The notes beneath the pieces are model-generated. The model saw only the letters and a list, made by a program, of their open reading frames with translations. It was not told the origin of the DNA and ran no database searches. A stretch of 64,000 bases of DNA from Crossaster papposus (lineage: Eukaryota > Echinodermata > Asteroidea > Velatida > Solasteridae): contig JBAIAA010000605.1 of assembly GCA_037893245.1 (NCBI GenBank), forward strand, positions 2,050,501-2,114,500, given 5' to 3'. Position numbers and translations under genes: made by a program. Positions 44,722 to 58,853 of the stretch are shown piece after piece (positions within the stretch are counted from its first letter, which is position 1; each line of letters begins with the position of its first letter).

Positions 44722-45669
44722 ATCACTAAGCTCAAATAAGCAGTTGTTTTCACTGTACTTCACTACAGCTCCACAAATTCCTCAGCTGCAAGTAATTAGT
44801 GTTAACACCATTTATTTAGTTTGGCCTTCAGTTGGACGCACTATAAGGTAGGTTTTCACGAGGCACGCAAACGATTCGCGAAGGATGCGATTTAAAAAAA
44901 AAATGGCAAAGTCTAACAACATTCCGTCGGGGAAGTTTGTCTCCGAATGTGGCGCGAAACGGCCGTAAGCTTCTTGCGCAGTTTGTGCGTAGTTTTCAAC
45001 ACGTATGTGCGAATGTTGTGTGTATACTTTTGGCCAGCCCACATAATACACAAAGAACATGCGACTAAAGTAAAATGCGAACAACACGAATATTGCACGA
45101 ATCTCCGGGGCAACATTCGTGCGGACATTTTGCGATACATGCAAACTTTTAGCGCATTTTCGCCAATAATGAACGCCGTGCGACATTCGTACACAATGTC
45201 GCTAAACGGTAGGCGAATTTACAGTGGGCCTCGAGCAGTCGAGGTGAAAGGCTCGCGTTTGCTTCTTCGGCGAACTCGCCTGTTCTCAAGAAGTACGCTA
45301 AAGCAGTTCGTGAATCGGACGAACTTCGTTGCCTTCGCGAGACATGCGTGAGACACGCTCCAAACTGTCAGAATCTGTTTGGGTTCACGAAGATTTTGCG
45401 AACATCACGCACGTCGTGATGAGTAGGTCGTGCGCATTATGACGAAGCTTTTTATACATTTTCGATGGCAAATCACGACTTTAATTTATTTCATTAAACA
45501 CACAACAGCGCTATAGCGCCAATTACAGGGTGAGAGGAGATAATGTGAAGAAGTTACAGTTTTAGAGCTGGGAGAAAAAATCCAGAAGAATAACCTGGGA
45601 AAAACCCACGGAGTCAGGCAGACACTGAAAACCCAATCAACATAATTATTTGCCCGGGCCGATGTGGAC
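44722..45669. other. GC-rich block and split repeat (left part), copy 2
   Basis: Near-identical to 18091-19038, including the overlapping open frames without domains and the left part of the dispersed repeat (about 45511-45669). Confidence 0.45.
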
Positions 45670-46418
45670 GGTAATTCTGTCCCCCGGTAAAATTGTCCGG
45701 GGGGGACAGAATTATACCTAGGTAAAAGTGTCCCCCTGGAGCTGTTAATTATGTCCCCTCCAGTTTATTGGCTGTCCCCTCTCTAGGTAATTTTGTCCCC
45801 CAATGTTCCACACATAAGTGTTTATTTTGATGTTATTTCAATGAAAAGCCCACATGGTATTTATTATTTTGACTTCTCTTCCCTTATAAATAACTTTATT
45901 AATTAAATCAACCGATCTACGTTTCTGCGCGAAAGGGAAAATGGCAGTAATTAGTATTTTCAGACTTCTGCACGCGTACAAATTCTATATATCCAGCACG
46001 AATGTGGCAGCACTTTTGACAACCAGTAATTTGTAGGACGCTAGTACATCCTACAGTCTGCCACAATGATGCAGCATGAAGAGGGAGAACCTGTGGGTGC
46101 ACCACCCTAATTGAAGGGAGAATTTCTACGCGAGCTCATCTGCATGAAATGTGCCCCCACAATTTCTTTTGAAAAAGGATGCCGTTTGGTGAAAGAAATG
46201 GTGGGATTGTGTAAATATAGCATAGAAACAACTCCTTGGTTTTTGAGCTTCAATCTGAGGGCAGACTTGACAAAATTACGGTTGAAAAATGGGTCCTAAT
46301 TGCCCTAGAATGTGGAGGGATGCCATTTGTAAAATGGCTGCTTTCAGGCTCGGGAAGTATCACTTTTCGGAAGGTGAGTTTCTTTTGGTGTGAATATTAA
46401 AAAAAGTAATCGGCTAAC

Positions 46419-49400
46419 TGTTGTGATCTTACACGACACGGATGGCAAGGATTACTTTAGATTTATTGGTGTCTCAAAAACGGTACATGTCTGGTTAGTC
46501 CGGTAGCCATTTTCTAACTCCTCGGTTCCCACCAATAGAGGGGGCTATTAAAGTTCAGTGTAATATCAACACATCTTCCTTTCTTAATAAAAGAAGTTCA
46601 TATAGATGAAGTTCTGTCATGACTGAAAAGTTCCAATGTTCTGCATTCTAGTTGATACACGTATCACGATCATTAGTGTTCTGACGACGTGATACAAGTT
46701 CAATGTTCATTCTTAAAGTTGGGTGTTTATAAAAGCAGCTGAAATTTTGCAATCTTATATTTACTGAAGAAAACTTTCAATTAAGACAAATCTAATTTCT
46801 AAAACTTTCACAAGAAAAACTATAACGCTGTAAAACATATTAACGCTAAATCTACATGTGTGTAACTGTTCTAAGTTTAACTATGACTATAAGTATAGTT
46901 GGGCACGTCTCGCGATTTACAGATCAAGCCTTATCGGTGGCTTAACAACTCGTCCACTCCTGGTCGTAGTAGCTGGTGGTTGCGTGATGTCCTCGTTGTT
47001 GTCGTTGCTGGGTTCTACTGTTGTTGTGGTTGGTTCCAAATCCAGTTCTTTGGATGATGGCTCGATGAAGTCGCGCTGTTGTGGCAGTTGTGGGCAGCGG
47101 CGGATCCAGGATTTTCCAAACGGGGGGGCGTGAAAATTTACCAAGCAACACAAAAATATTTCCCCTTTTTTTTTTTTCTCAAGCAAAAAGAGAGAGGGGG
47201 GGGGGGGGGGGGGGGGGGGGGCGTGCGCCCCCCACGCTCCCTCCCTGTATCCGCCCCTGGTGGGGCAACTCTCAGGTGGCGCCTATTGCGACGTCTCGTA
47301 CCATTGCCCGTCTCTACTTGGTAAGAATGATTTGGCAATGCGGCTGCAACAACACCGCCCTGAGACCACACGTTCTTGGTCGTGTCCAGCAACCTGACTG
47401 TATCTCCTATCTGTAGTTGAGGTAGGTCACGGGATCCAGATTGTTTGTTGTGTTGTCCCCTTTGTTTTTCCTTTTGTTGATCCTTTCTCTGTTTAAAGGC
47501 TTGGCTGTCGAGATGTTTGAAGTCGAGCAGGCTATTCACCATAGGCAGATTGGATCGAATGCGTCGGTTGTACAACAGTTCTGCTGGAGATTTTCCGCAC
47601 TCTAATGGTGTACTACGGTAGATCTGCAAAGCCCTGTTAGCTGTTTTGCGGATCATGTTCTTGACGATTTTCACGGCATTTTCCACCAATCCATTTGATT
47701 GAGGATGGGGACTCGGATGTGGTGTGTGTGAAGTCCCAATCTGCTGAAAAGCGTTTGAATTCAGCACTGGCAAACTAGGGTCCATTATCGCTGAATATTT
47801 CACATGGAGTTCCTTGTCGCGAAAACACAGACTTTCAGCTTTTGATCACTGTGCCGCTGGTTGTGTTAGTCAATGTGCATACTTCTACAAATTGTGAGAA
47901 GTAGTCTACAATGACTATTATATATAGTTCTTACTGTTCAGTGTGAACAAATCTGCTCCTACCTTTTTCCATGCTCGGTTGGGAGTAGGGTGCGGCTGGA
48001 GTTTCTCTGCCGTCTGTTTTGTCTGGTATATTTGACATTCGTTGCATTTTTTTACCATGTCTGTTACATCTTGGTTGATGCGTGGCCAGTAAATGACTTC
48101 TCTGGCTCTTCGCTTACATTTCTCAATGCCAAGGTGACCTTCGTGGATTTTCTCAAGCATGTTGTGGCGCATTGATGTTGGGATTATGATTTTATTGCCC
48201 TTGAACAACATGCCGTCCGCTTGAGACAGTTCATCACGTGCATTCCAGTAGTCACTAACGGCAACTGGACAATTGCTCTTCACGTCGGGCCAACCTTCAT
48301 TGATTACTGTGCTCAGTGTCTGTAGAGTTTCATCGCGTTGTGTTTCTACGGCGATTTCTTTCTTCCTGTTGGAGGACACTGGCATGCTTGTCAATATTGT
48401 ATTGACGTAGGCTTGGATATCATCCTCTCTGGAGCTGTCGTTCTCTGCATGAGGATCTACAGCCCTTGAAAGTGTGTCAGCGGTATACATGCACTTGCCC
48501 GGTGTGTAAGACACTTTCAAGTCGTAGCGTTGTACTCAGATAAGCATGCGTTGTACTCTGATAAGCATGCGTTGTACTCTTAATGGACAATCACACAGTG
48601 GTTTATAGTGAACAACGGAATTAGTGGTTTATGATCGGTTTCCACTTCTACGACGGATTTGCCCATGTACTGGTGAAAGCGTTCACATGCATAGGTTATG
48701 GCCAACAGTTCCTTTTCAATTTGGGCGTAACTTGTCTCGGCCGCTGCCCTTGACCTGGATGCGTACGCCACTGGTGCCCATGCATTCTGATACTGTTGTA
48801 GTAGAACTGCACCAAGCCCATTCTTTGATGCATCAGCCGATAGCTTGATGGGCTTCTTTGGGTCATAGAATTTTAGCACTGGCGCTGTTGTCAGTATGAC
48901 TTTTTCTTGCCAGGCCTTTTCTTGTGCTTCAAGCCAAAACCATTGATTGTTCTGGTCTAGCAAGCTGCGTAGTGGAGCTGACTTGGTAGATAGATTTGGG
49001 ATGAATTTGCTCATGTAATTGATCATCCCCATGAATCTCTGTACATCATTCTTATTTTGGGGTTTCTGCATGTTGAGGATAGCGGATACCTTTTTTGGAT
49101 CAGGCAAGACTCCTTGGTCGCTGATGACATCTCCAATGAAGGTCAATTTTCACACCCCAAACTCGCACTTTTCTCGGTTTAGTTTGAGATTATTGCGCTC
49201 TGCTATCTCTAGTACTTGTCTGAGATTCCGGTCATGCTCTTCACGAGTTGAACCCCAAACAATGATATCACCCATCATCGTGTTGACCCCTGGCACATCA
49301 GCAAAGAGATCATGGATGATTTTGTGATATACCTCTGGTGCACTGCTAATGGCAAAGGGAAGACGAAGGAAACGATACCTCCCAAACGGTGTAATGAACG

Positions 49401-51419
49401 TGCAAAGTTCTGAGCTGGCATCGTCTAGTTGTATTTGCCAAAATCCGCTTGAGGCATCCAGTTTACTGAAGAATTTTGGTCCAGCAAAGTGTGCTGTGAT
49501 TTCAGCACGAGATTGCAGTTTTTAGTGTGCTCGCTTGATTGCCCGGTTTAGATCTCGTGGATCTAGACACACTCGGAGCTTGCCGTTTTCCTTGTCAACG
49601 ACGCAGAGTGACGACACCCAATCTGTTGGTTGGTCTATCTTTGTGATTACCTGCATTTGCTCCATTTTGTCCAGCTCCTCCTTTAGTTGGTCTTGGAGTG
49701 GAAAAGGGACTTTCCTACATGCATGCTGGACGGGTATAGCATCTTCACGAATTGTGATGTGGTGTGTTCCTGGTAGGCATCCTAACCCAGTTTCTAGGGG
49801 TGTTGTAGCAATGTTTAGTACTTCCTTTACGAGGTTCATCTTTTCACAAGCTTTCAACCCTAACAATGGCTGATGGTCTCCTGGTGTGACTAGAAATGCA
49901 ATGAAGTAGTTCTTACTTTTGTGTTGCACCTTGGTCATACATCTGCCGGTGATGGGTATGTCTACTCCCGTATATCCCGTAGCCTTCACTTTTGCTGCGT
50001 GAAGTTTTGGCTGTGGTTTCATTTGTTGAAACAGCTTTTCCGGAAGGAGATTGGCTTGAGCCGCTGTATCTAGCTTGTAGTTGACTCTTATTCCATGTGT
50101 ATGAAGTTGGAGTTTCCATTCGTCTTTTCCTGTATCTCTATCAATCACATCCACGAAAATTCTTCCATATCTTCTGGAGTTTCAGTGACATCATGCACAT
50201 TTTGCACATTTCTTTCTGTAAGGAGAGCTTTGTGCAGCCTTGCACACTTTTGAAAAGTGGTTTGTTTTGCCACATTTTGTGCACGTTTTTCCATAAGCAG
50301 GGCATGCACCATACTCATGTGTTTGGCCACATCGATAACATGTTTTGGTACTCTTACTCGAGGCATGTTGAGATTTTTTGTAGAAATTTCTCTTGCCATT
50401 TGATCTTCGATCTTTTGCTCCTACCGCATCTACCGGTTTGCCGGATGGTGCTAGCTCCTTGGCTTGTAGCTTTGTGGTTTCTGTTGCTCTGCATAGCTGC
50501 ATGACTTTTTCCAGAGTGGGGTTATCTCCCCTTAAGAGTCTCTCTCTTAAGCCGTCCACTGGAATTCCACAAATGATGCGATCTCTGATTAGCGAATCCT
50601 TAAGCTCGCCAAATTCACACGACTTACTGCGGGTACGTACAGTAGTTCCGTTGCGTACTGGTCAATGGTTTCTCCTGGTTGCTGATCTCTGGTAAAGAAC
50701 CTGTGGCGTTCAAATGTGATATTGCGCTTCGGCATGCAGTACTCCTCAAACTTCTGTAGTACAACATCTAGTTTCATATTATCATCTTGTGATTCAAAGA
50801 TAAATGTGTTGTAGATGTCGAGGGCTGCTTCCCCTATGATATGTAGGAGAGTTGATGTCTGGGTCTATCATCTTTATCCGATAAGCCTGAAGCTGTATTA
50901 TACAATGTATATCGCTGCTTGAACCGCTTCCAATTCTCAGCCATGTTGCCAGTCAGATCCAATGCCGGAGGTTGTGATAGATGAGGTAGCTGTGCCATGT
51001 TAGTGTTCAAGATATTGTCCTTGTACTGATGAGTATTATCGATCTCTGTCAGGTACTTACCGCTATCATTAAGCTAACTATTAGCTAGACAACAGGAGGA
51101 GCAATAGCCCGTCCCCCAACTAAGAGATCAGTTCGACAATTAACGTTACAACGTTATTTATAATGTCTTTATATATCGGCAATTCTTGAGTTTTATGGCA
51201 GATTTTATGCCTCACCTCCATCCATATTCAGCTATTCTTTCTTGACAAGAGAAATCTGACACCATGTTGTGATCTTACACGACACGGATGGCAAGGATTA
51301 CTTTTAATTTATTGGTGTCTCGAAAACGGTACATGTCTGGTTAGTCCGGTAGCCATTTTCTAACTCCTCGGTTCCCGTCAATAGAGGGGGCTATTAAAGT
51401 TCAGTGTAATATCAACACA
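46419..51419 (-). mobile_element. Ty3/gypsy LTR retrotransposon 2, copy 2
   Basis: Fossil element; CTAAC duplication at 46414-46418 and 51420-51424, LTRs at 46419-46573 and 51265-51419. Same parts, order and breaks as 19788-24820, since it was copied with the surrounding DNA rather than inserted anew. A hAT-like MITE lies at 47095-47259 and a two-copy 21-bp repeat at 48529-48591. Confidence 0.92.
47095..47259. mobile_element. hAT-like MITE, copy 2
   Basis: Same CAGCGGCGGATCCAGG and CCTGTATCCGCCCCTG ends. The G run is 6 bases longer than in copy 1. Confidence 0.65.
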
Positions 51420-52220
51420 CTAACCTACTAAAAATTGAAAAGAAATGGAAAGATAAAGACCAAGACAATAATTTGATTGTTGTTTGATAAACCCCAGTGA
51501 TGTCGGTGTGCATGAAACTTGGTCCTAAACATTGTTGATTTTACACTGTTTTCAATGGGACTTGAATTAGGCCAGTGCACCCCTGTACTACACTGGTTGT
51601 TGCCGCGTCTAGTGGGTGCTAGACTTGTGACGTTGCACGGGACGCGAATTGTTTTCCCACTATGGGAAAAGGTAAATGGGCGTTTCTACACCCCTCGCGT
51701 CATGATTATTCAGTAGTTTCAACAATAATACTAAAATATATTGTTATTGCTCAGTCAACTAGTTACACGTAGGCCAGAGGTACATTAAAGCACTTTCAAA
51801 AACGGCTTCTTTCGACCTCTCACAGTAGCTAAGACAAGTAGATAATGGTTAGGTAATAGGTTATAGATCGTAAGATGGGGTTCGAGTTCGGATGGAGCTC
51901 ATTTTTCATTGACTATTTTTGGATTGTAAGTTTAATGTGGGATGAGTTTAATTTAAGGGAAAGCAAGGTTCCGAGAAACTAGTGTCTTCCATTCAGTGTG
52001 GTCTAGATACGCCCAGTTATGATAATTGGCCTTTACCATGCTGGGAAAAAAATCACGCGCACGGGACAAATTTACCAGGGGGACACGTTTAACGTTGGGC
52101 AGGGAGACATGGAGGGGGACATAAATACCTAGATAAATGTGTCCCCCCGGACAGATTTACCGGGTCACGGCCATAAGTCTGTCCGGGGGACACACATTTA
52201 CCAGGGGGGACAGAATTACC

Positions 52221-53104
52221 TTTCACACCGGATTCGAGCCCGGGTCGTAGTGGTGGAAGGCGAGGAAAGAACCGCTACGCCAACCTGACTCCCAACCTGA
52301 CTTAGAAACGTTCGCAAGAAATTTCGAACCTTTTTGAAATTCCCGCCGAACTAAAAACGACTCCCGCGAACTATATTAATTGACGACGCCCCCGAACCCT
52401 CCCCCGCGGAATCTTTCGCGTGCCCTGTGCATGATCAAAACCCACTTTAACTTGGCCGGTCTAGCTCTCCCTTCCACACCGTTGAGGGGGTGCTTGTGCA
52501 CGGAGTTGAAGCACCGCCAGTCGTGTGCACAAAACCGTGATTTGCAAAGTATGGGCAAAACGACGCGTAGGCTGCACGGCATGCGCGTGTGGCTATAAAA
52601 AGCCAAGCGCGTATAATTACGCGCCTATCGTGCAACGCACTTTGCACGCGCGTTTATATAATCATGTACACTATCCTTCGTTCGACGGGCATGCAACGGA
52701 CCGCGCGCTCATTACGTTCTGTGCGCATACCGGGCAACGCGCTTAACACAAAAAGGGGCCTAAAAGTCTTTATTTAAAAGTATCAAGATTGACACTAGAT
52801 ATGCCTAATCTACATGGCCTATGGTATACCCCTATGTAATTTTCTTTTAAATCGATAAATGCTTTCATATAATTATTTTACTGGAACAGTTCGGGTGTGT
52901 ACAAAATCCCTATACCGAGGGCTAAATTTGCCATATGGTGCATCATTTGGGGGGAATAATTCGGACGGTCGTGCTGAGTAGTAATACTGGTCACTACACG
53001 TACTACACGGTTGGTAACCTGACTGCTATGTATTGATGCTGGGCGCTCAACGCTTATACCATCGAATAATCTGTGACCCATTTTAATTGTACAATGTATA
53101 CAGT
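52221..53104. other. split repeat (right part) and intergenic, copy 2
   Basis: Near-identical to 25622-26505. No gene recognised. Confidence 0.4.
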
Positions 53105-53108
53105 CCCT

Positions 53109-53554
53109 AGTGGCGTACACACGACTTTTATACCTTTTTCTAATAACAAAAATTATTGGTTAATTATGCACCTAAATAATCTCATTTAGATAGGGTCTTA
53201 TAGAAAAGGGTATAAAAGTTGTGTATACGAAAAACTAGGGACTGTATACAATTAACTAGGGACTGTATCCATTTTTATTGGTTAATTATGCACCTAAATA
53301 ATCTCATCTAGATAGGGTCTTATAGAAAAAGATATACAAGTCGTGTATACGAAAAACTAGGGACTGTATACGAAAATAGGGACTGTATACGAACAACTAG
53401 GGACTGTATACGAACAACTAGGGACTGTATCCATTTTTATGGGTTAATTATGCACCTAAATAATCTCATCTATAAATAGGGTCTTATATAAAAGTCGTGT
53501 ATACGAAAAACTAGGGACTGTATACAATTAACTAGGGACTGTATCCATTTTATT
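53109..53554. repeat. minisatellite with ACTAGGGACTGTATAC units, copy 2
   Basis: Same two-level array as 26510-26955 with the same unit order and number. Confidence 0.85.
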
Positions 53555-54079
53555 TTTCCTCGAAAAACTTACTTTCTAGTTTGTACACGGTTCTATGGAG
53601 TAGTGATTTCATTCCCGTGTAGGATTTGTGTAGTGATTTGTTGTGCACGGGTCTATGGAGTAGTGAGTAGGGATTTCATTTTCCCTCGAAAAATAACTTT
53701 TTAGTTTGTACAAGGTTCTATGTAGTAGTGATTTTATTCTCGTGTAGGATTTGTGTAGTGATTTTTTGTGCACGGGTCTATGGTGTAGTGAGTAGGGATT
53801 TCATTTTCCCTCGAAAAATAACTTTTTAGTTTGTACACGGTTCTATGGAGTAGTGATTTTATTCTCGTGTAGGATTTGTGTAGTGATTTTTTGTACACGG
53901 GTCTAGTGAGTAGGAATTTCATTTTCCCTCGAAAAATAACTTTTTAGTTTGTACACGGTTCTATGGAGTAGTGACTTTATGGAGTAGTGAGTAGGAATTT
54001 CATTTTCCCTCGAAAAATAACTTTTTAGTTTGTACACGGTTCTATGGAGTAGTGACTTTATTCTCTTGTAAGATGTCGG
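53549..54079. repeat. ~126-bp tandem repeat, copy 2
   Basis: Same array as 26950-27480. Unit number is unchanged, so little time or little slippage separates the copies. Confidence 0.88.
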
Positions 54080-54577
54080 AAATACGGTTCGAGTCATTGA
54101 AATAGTAGTTGTAGGGCTTGTAGTACTACTCAACACATATGGGCAAATTCTTCCCCCCAATCGTGCAGGGTATCAAATTTGCCCATAATTGGTATTTTAG
54201 TCGGGCGCCGCGAAATCACAAAATCATCATGTAGTTTTGAATAGGACATGGCGGTCTATGTGTTTATATGTCTGTGGTTGAAGTACGTGTCAACTCGACT
54301 GATGAGTGGGTAGCATCACCTTATTTACAGGTACATCGTGGTTTTTAAATGTTTTATTTTGTTTGTGTCCCAAAAAGTAAGAATTGTGTTCTTGTATTGT
54401 TTATCCTAAGCACCATAAATCAAAATCTGATTCCTGTTTTGTTTTGGAGAATTGTTTGGCGGATTCAGGCAGCTAGTCCGAGTTCATTGGAGTTACATGT
54501 CATTGACATGGGTCGTGGCCCATCACCCATGGAGGAATATGATGAGCTCTACCCCTACTGGGCCCTAGACCTAAATT
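54080..54577. other. spacer, no gene recognised, copy 2
   Basis: Near-identical to 27481-27969. An insertion near 54555 opens a longer plus-strand frame (54349-54717), but that frame has no domain and runs into the 95-bp foldback. Confidence 0.4.
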
Positions 54578-54672
54578 GGGGCGTTTTCACTTTTTTTGTT
54601 TTAATTTTAGATTTTTCTGTCGTTCCAACAGAAAAGAAAAAAAAGGAAAACAAAAAAGTGAAAACGCGCCAA
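54578..54672. mobile_element. 95-bp foldback, copy 2
   Basis: Identical hairpin to 27970-28064. Confidence 0.75.
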
Positions 54673-54869
54673 TTATTGCAAGGGTCTACATATGAGCCCC
54701 TTCTTAATCCTCCATGATAATGATTAGCCACACTCGACTACAGCACAGAGTGCATCTGGCCAAATGGGTACGACTTGGGTACGAATCGACTTGGCCTTGG
54801 GTACGAAACGACTTGGGTACAAAACGACCTGCTTCGCAAATGAATAGCCTTCCATCCATGTGTGTTGAA

Positions 54870-56135
54870 CCAAGATCATCGTAATAGGCATACTTGCGAT
54901 CAATTTTTTACTTGCAAATCAAGGAAATTCGACCCTAGTATTATATTCGAGCGAGTACTACACACTTGCTGTTCACAGGACCTTTTCTATTTCTAGATAT
55001 GACCGTGCTGCGCTCATCATATCATGGATGTCTGTGATGTCCCAAGTCAAATAAAAGTGTATAAACCGTGTCGTAAACAACAAGCGTGCGGCGCAGCGAC
55101 TGTTTCATGACATGGCACAAGCTGTATGCATGCTGAGCATGCTGAGAAGACTCTAGGGTGGAGAGCGCACAATGCTTGCAATCGCAAGGAGTATGGCAAT
55201 GCAAAATAATAATAATTATAATAATCATAACAAAACAATAATAATAATACTAGTTAAGTGAAGTGAAATGGTAAATTATAATGCCTTCTTGGATCCGCCA
55301 GGGGCGCGAAGGATGCCTCTACAATTTATTGGCCTCTTAGGCAGAAATGATTTTTAGGCTTTACTTTTCAAGAAATAAATTGCACAAACTTCACTTAACC
55401 GAGATTATATTATTATTGTTTTGTTATGATTAATATAATTAGTATTATTCCATACTCCTCGCGATAAGGGATCGGGGAACATACCGGTACATATGGATCG
55501 GGAATTTTATAACCAATAATAATAATAATCTCGGTTAAGAAATAAATTGCAACGTGCGTATATATACGGTAGTATACATGTACGAATGGTTTTTGCAATT
55601 TATTTCTAAAAAAGTAAAGCCTAAAAATTGTCTTTGCTTGAGAGGCTAGTAAATTGGCATCAATTGCGCCCCTCGCGGATCTGCATCTAGGAATGCATTA
55701 TAATTTACCATTTCACTTCACTTAACCGAGATTATTATTATTATAATTTGTTTTTTTTGCATTGCCATACTCCTCGTGATTGCAAGCATATTGTGCCCTA
55801 TCTCTGCCCGAGAGCGATTTGTGTCTCTCCAGCATGCAGCCACAGTACAGCTTGCGCCATGTCATGAAACAGTCGCTGCGCCGCGTTTTTGTTGTTTACG
55901 ACCATTAATACCATATAATGGAGATCAATGTTTTCGACACGGTCGATACACTTTGACCTGTGACATCAGAGACATCCATGATATGATTAGCGTGGCGGGG
56001 TCATATCTAGAAATAGAAAAGGTCCTGCGAACAGCAAGTGTGCAGTACTCGCTCGAATACTGGGGTCGAATGTTCTGGATTTGCAAGTAAAAATTTGATC
56101 GTGAGTATCCCCGATGCCTATGAAGTTGATCTTGG
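54870..56135. mobile_element. 1.27-kb foldback element, copy 2
   Basis: Same element as 28284-29549 with a few base changes. Confidence 0.8.
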
Positions 56136-57196
56136 ACACGCATTTAAGGCTATTTAGACCATTTTGAGGTATTTTGTTAAGTATTTTGTGGATTTGGCGA
56201 TATTTTGAACCACATTTAAGACATTACACTAAATCATGCTGTACATTTCCTCGGGCTCTAGTATTAAAGTACTAGTACTACGCCAGAATATGTCTAAAAT
56301 GTGATAAAAATAACTAGGGCCCAGTTACTCGGACTATAGCTAGTCATCATATTGAATACTGGTGGAATATGATGGATTAAGGAAATTAAGCCTAGCAGGA
56401 TACAAGTACCTCCATATTGAGCAGTCATCACCAACACCACCACATTTTTGTGTGCATTTTGTTTATCATATTGGTGGTCTTTGGCAGATTCAGGATAATT
56501 TCTAGTAAAAAGCACTACATTGGGAATTAGGATTAAAATCAAATTCTATATTTAATTTTCCGATTCATTTACTCTTTACCGACAAATGTTTACATGTATA
56601 AACGCTGTATACTCAATGTTGTCCAGAGTGATACAACAAAATCCTGCTCTTGCTTTGTTTTCTATTGCAAACACGTTTTACTACTCGACCACCGATCCAG
56701 CCGAGATTGGCTGGCTGGTTTAAATATCAACGGGTACCACAGCTAAAGGTTTAACCCTAACCTCTTGGATATATTTAATAGAATTTAGAAAGTACCCCGA
56801 TCCGGCAAAATCCACTAATTTTGCCATGCACAAAAATGCTGCTTAACCCTATAACCTACATGTACCTGAATTCATTTGAGGAGTTTGGTAGATTTATGAT
56901 ACCTCCACATTGAATAAACTGGGGGATTGTGATGAATTCAGGATTGTAGGCTTTGCATTACTACAGGATTTTGTAGTGCTGCAAAACAGATTTTGAGGTT
57001 GCCGGATTTTTGATGGATTAACGATGACCAGCAGTTTTTGCATCAATTGACAAACTTGGTGGATTGTAGCAGATTCATGACACTTTCTACAATCCATTAA
57101 ACTCTCCCAGTTTTCAATAATGGAGGTACTACATGCATGCATGATGAATCCGCCAAAACAAAGATATGGATTTTGATGGATTCAGGGAGGTTAGGG
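56136..57196. other. intergenic, no gene recognised, copy 2
   Basis: Near-identical to 29550-30610; no domain-bearing frame. Confidence 0.4.
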
Positions 57197-57433
57197 TTAA
57201 CCAGTTCGCGATGGGATTATTTAAACATCACCAAGCCGAAGCGTGGGATTATTTTTGACGAAACTCGATCCGAGGCGGGTTCAGGCCGATGGTACTGGGA
57301 AGCACACCCACGCATTTCCGGCCTTGCTGGCTGCTGACAACCATTTCCGGCCTTTGCTCGTGACGTGTTTATGCGTCATCCGTTTTGAATCTGGGGAATA
57401 CTTTGCGTGTATCCTCTGGCGCGAACTGGTTAA
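57197..57433. mobile_element. MITE with TTAACCAGTTCGCG ends, copy 3
   Basis: Near-identical to 30611-30847 and duplicated with it. Confidence 0.82.
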
Positions 57434-58853
57434 CCACAATCCACATACCGGTAGGCAGTCATCACTGAACTGATTTTCATTTGGCTAGAAGCTGCATGTG
57501 CCAGGGAGCATAAGTGAGCATAACCCACACGTTATGCATGTGAACTCAACCAAACTCCAACATTTACATTTGACCGGGAACAGTGCAAGGAACCATATGG
57601 GTCAGCAAACCCACAAATAAATGCCTGTGCACTCCTCTTTACAAGTCTCGCACCTCTCTGCCCTGAGCCTCGCAAATAAAAATGAAACAGGGTCTTCCTG
57701 GGCCTTTTGTGACAAAGCCTGCCAAAGCCTAGCAAAACCTACAGGTGGAGTTTGATGGGTAGTTGGTGTTTAAGGGAAATGAATTATCACTCATAGGTCA
57801 AGTTTCTAATACGTCACGTAATTTTGCACGCAACGTCACATGCGCATGCAAATGCGACACAATTCTGCTAGGTATTTTCCGTTCGATTATGTGAGTTAGC
57901 CAAGACGACATATTTGAAAGTCGCGGCATGGTCTTTGGCGTACGTTAGAGGGCGCCCTAATCGGCGGCCTACACGCACTGCATATTGCGATTAGGGCGTC
58001 TTGCAACCAAGACTTAGGTAATGCGAGCACAAAGCCCTAACGACGTTGGGGTCTTGGGCACGCTTAAGGGCCGGTGAACATTTTAGATTCTAGACGCTAT
58101 CTGAGGCAATTTCTGAACACTTTATAGCATTTTTTTAGCAAATTCATTTGCAAAATTTAGAATCAAAAGTAGGGCTTCATTTTTTTAAATTGGGGTCAAA
58201 ATAAAAGTGGGGCGGGCAAACGATATGATATTCCACCCACCACCCACCCCCCACTGATTGACGCCAATTGTCTGGTGACTGGTGCCATCAATGACATTTG
58301 TGCGTTTTTTCATGCTATATTTTATGAGGCTTTTTGCCTGAGCTAGCCACAGGTGGTTTTGCAACCTGGCACCTGCTGTGCAGCGAGTGTCCCACTAAAG
58401 ATTGAAACATTTAGTAAACACCAACATTATTGTACGTTCTGCCCAGTTCTGTCGTAAAAGAGCATTATGAAGGTTTTTACTGAAATTACATGTACATGTA
58501 TGTTTACATTATTGTGTGTTCTCAACAGTCTCCAGGTGGCAACACTGACGGTGGAGTCCTGTCTAGAATCAGGAGGTACTGACTCAACTCGAAGAGACTT
58601 GAGGAGGGCACCGTCCAACACCAGGGATGACGCTTTCATAGTACATGTGTAGTATTCGGTAGAGCTGATGGTTGCTGAATTGTTGACAATATTAGGCCAA
58701 AATCGCCTGTCAATATAGATGCACTCTCAACAAAATTGACACAAATCGACCTGAGCCAATTTATCACAAGAGGGTAAACAAACGTAAGATACCACTTGTA
58801 TACATGTGTGAACCTGTGGTAAAGAATTTGCTTGGCAATGCGGTCTATGAAAC
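57434..58853 (+). other. intergenic and conserved upstream region of gene B2
   Basis: Near-identical to 30848-32267, including the GTCTGGTGACTGGTGCCAT region, the TTCTCAACAG acceptor (about 58523-58532) and the damaged start of the ancestral finger ORF. Confidence 0.5.

Larger units (their letters stand above)
45670..52220. mobile_element. DNA element with GGTAATTCTGTCCCCC ends, copy 2
   Basis: Same termini, same subterminal GTCCCCC words and the same internal LTR element as 19039-25621. Confidence 0.65.

Noticed and set aside
54349-54717. 122-codon frame as a gene
   Set aside because: It is opened by a small insertion absent from the partner at 27.9 kb and runs through a hairpin MITE. No domain.
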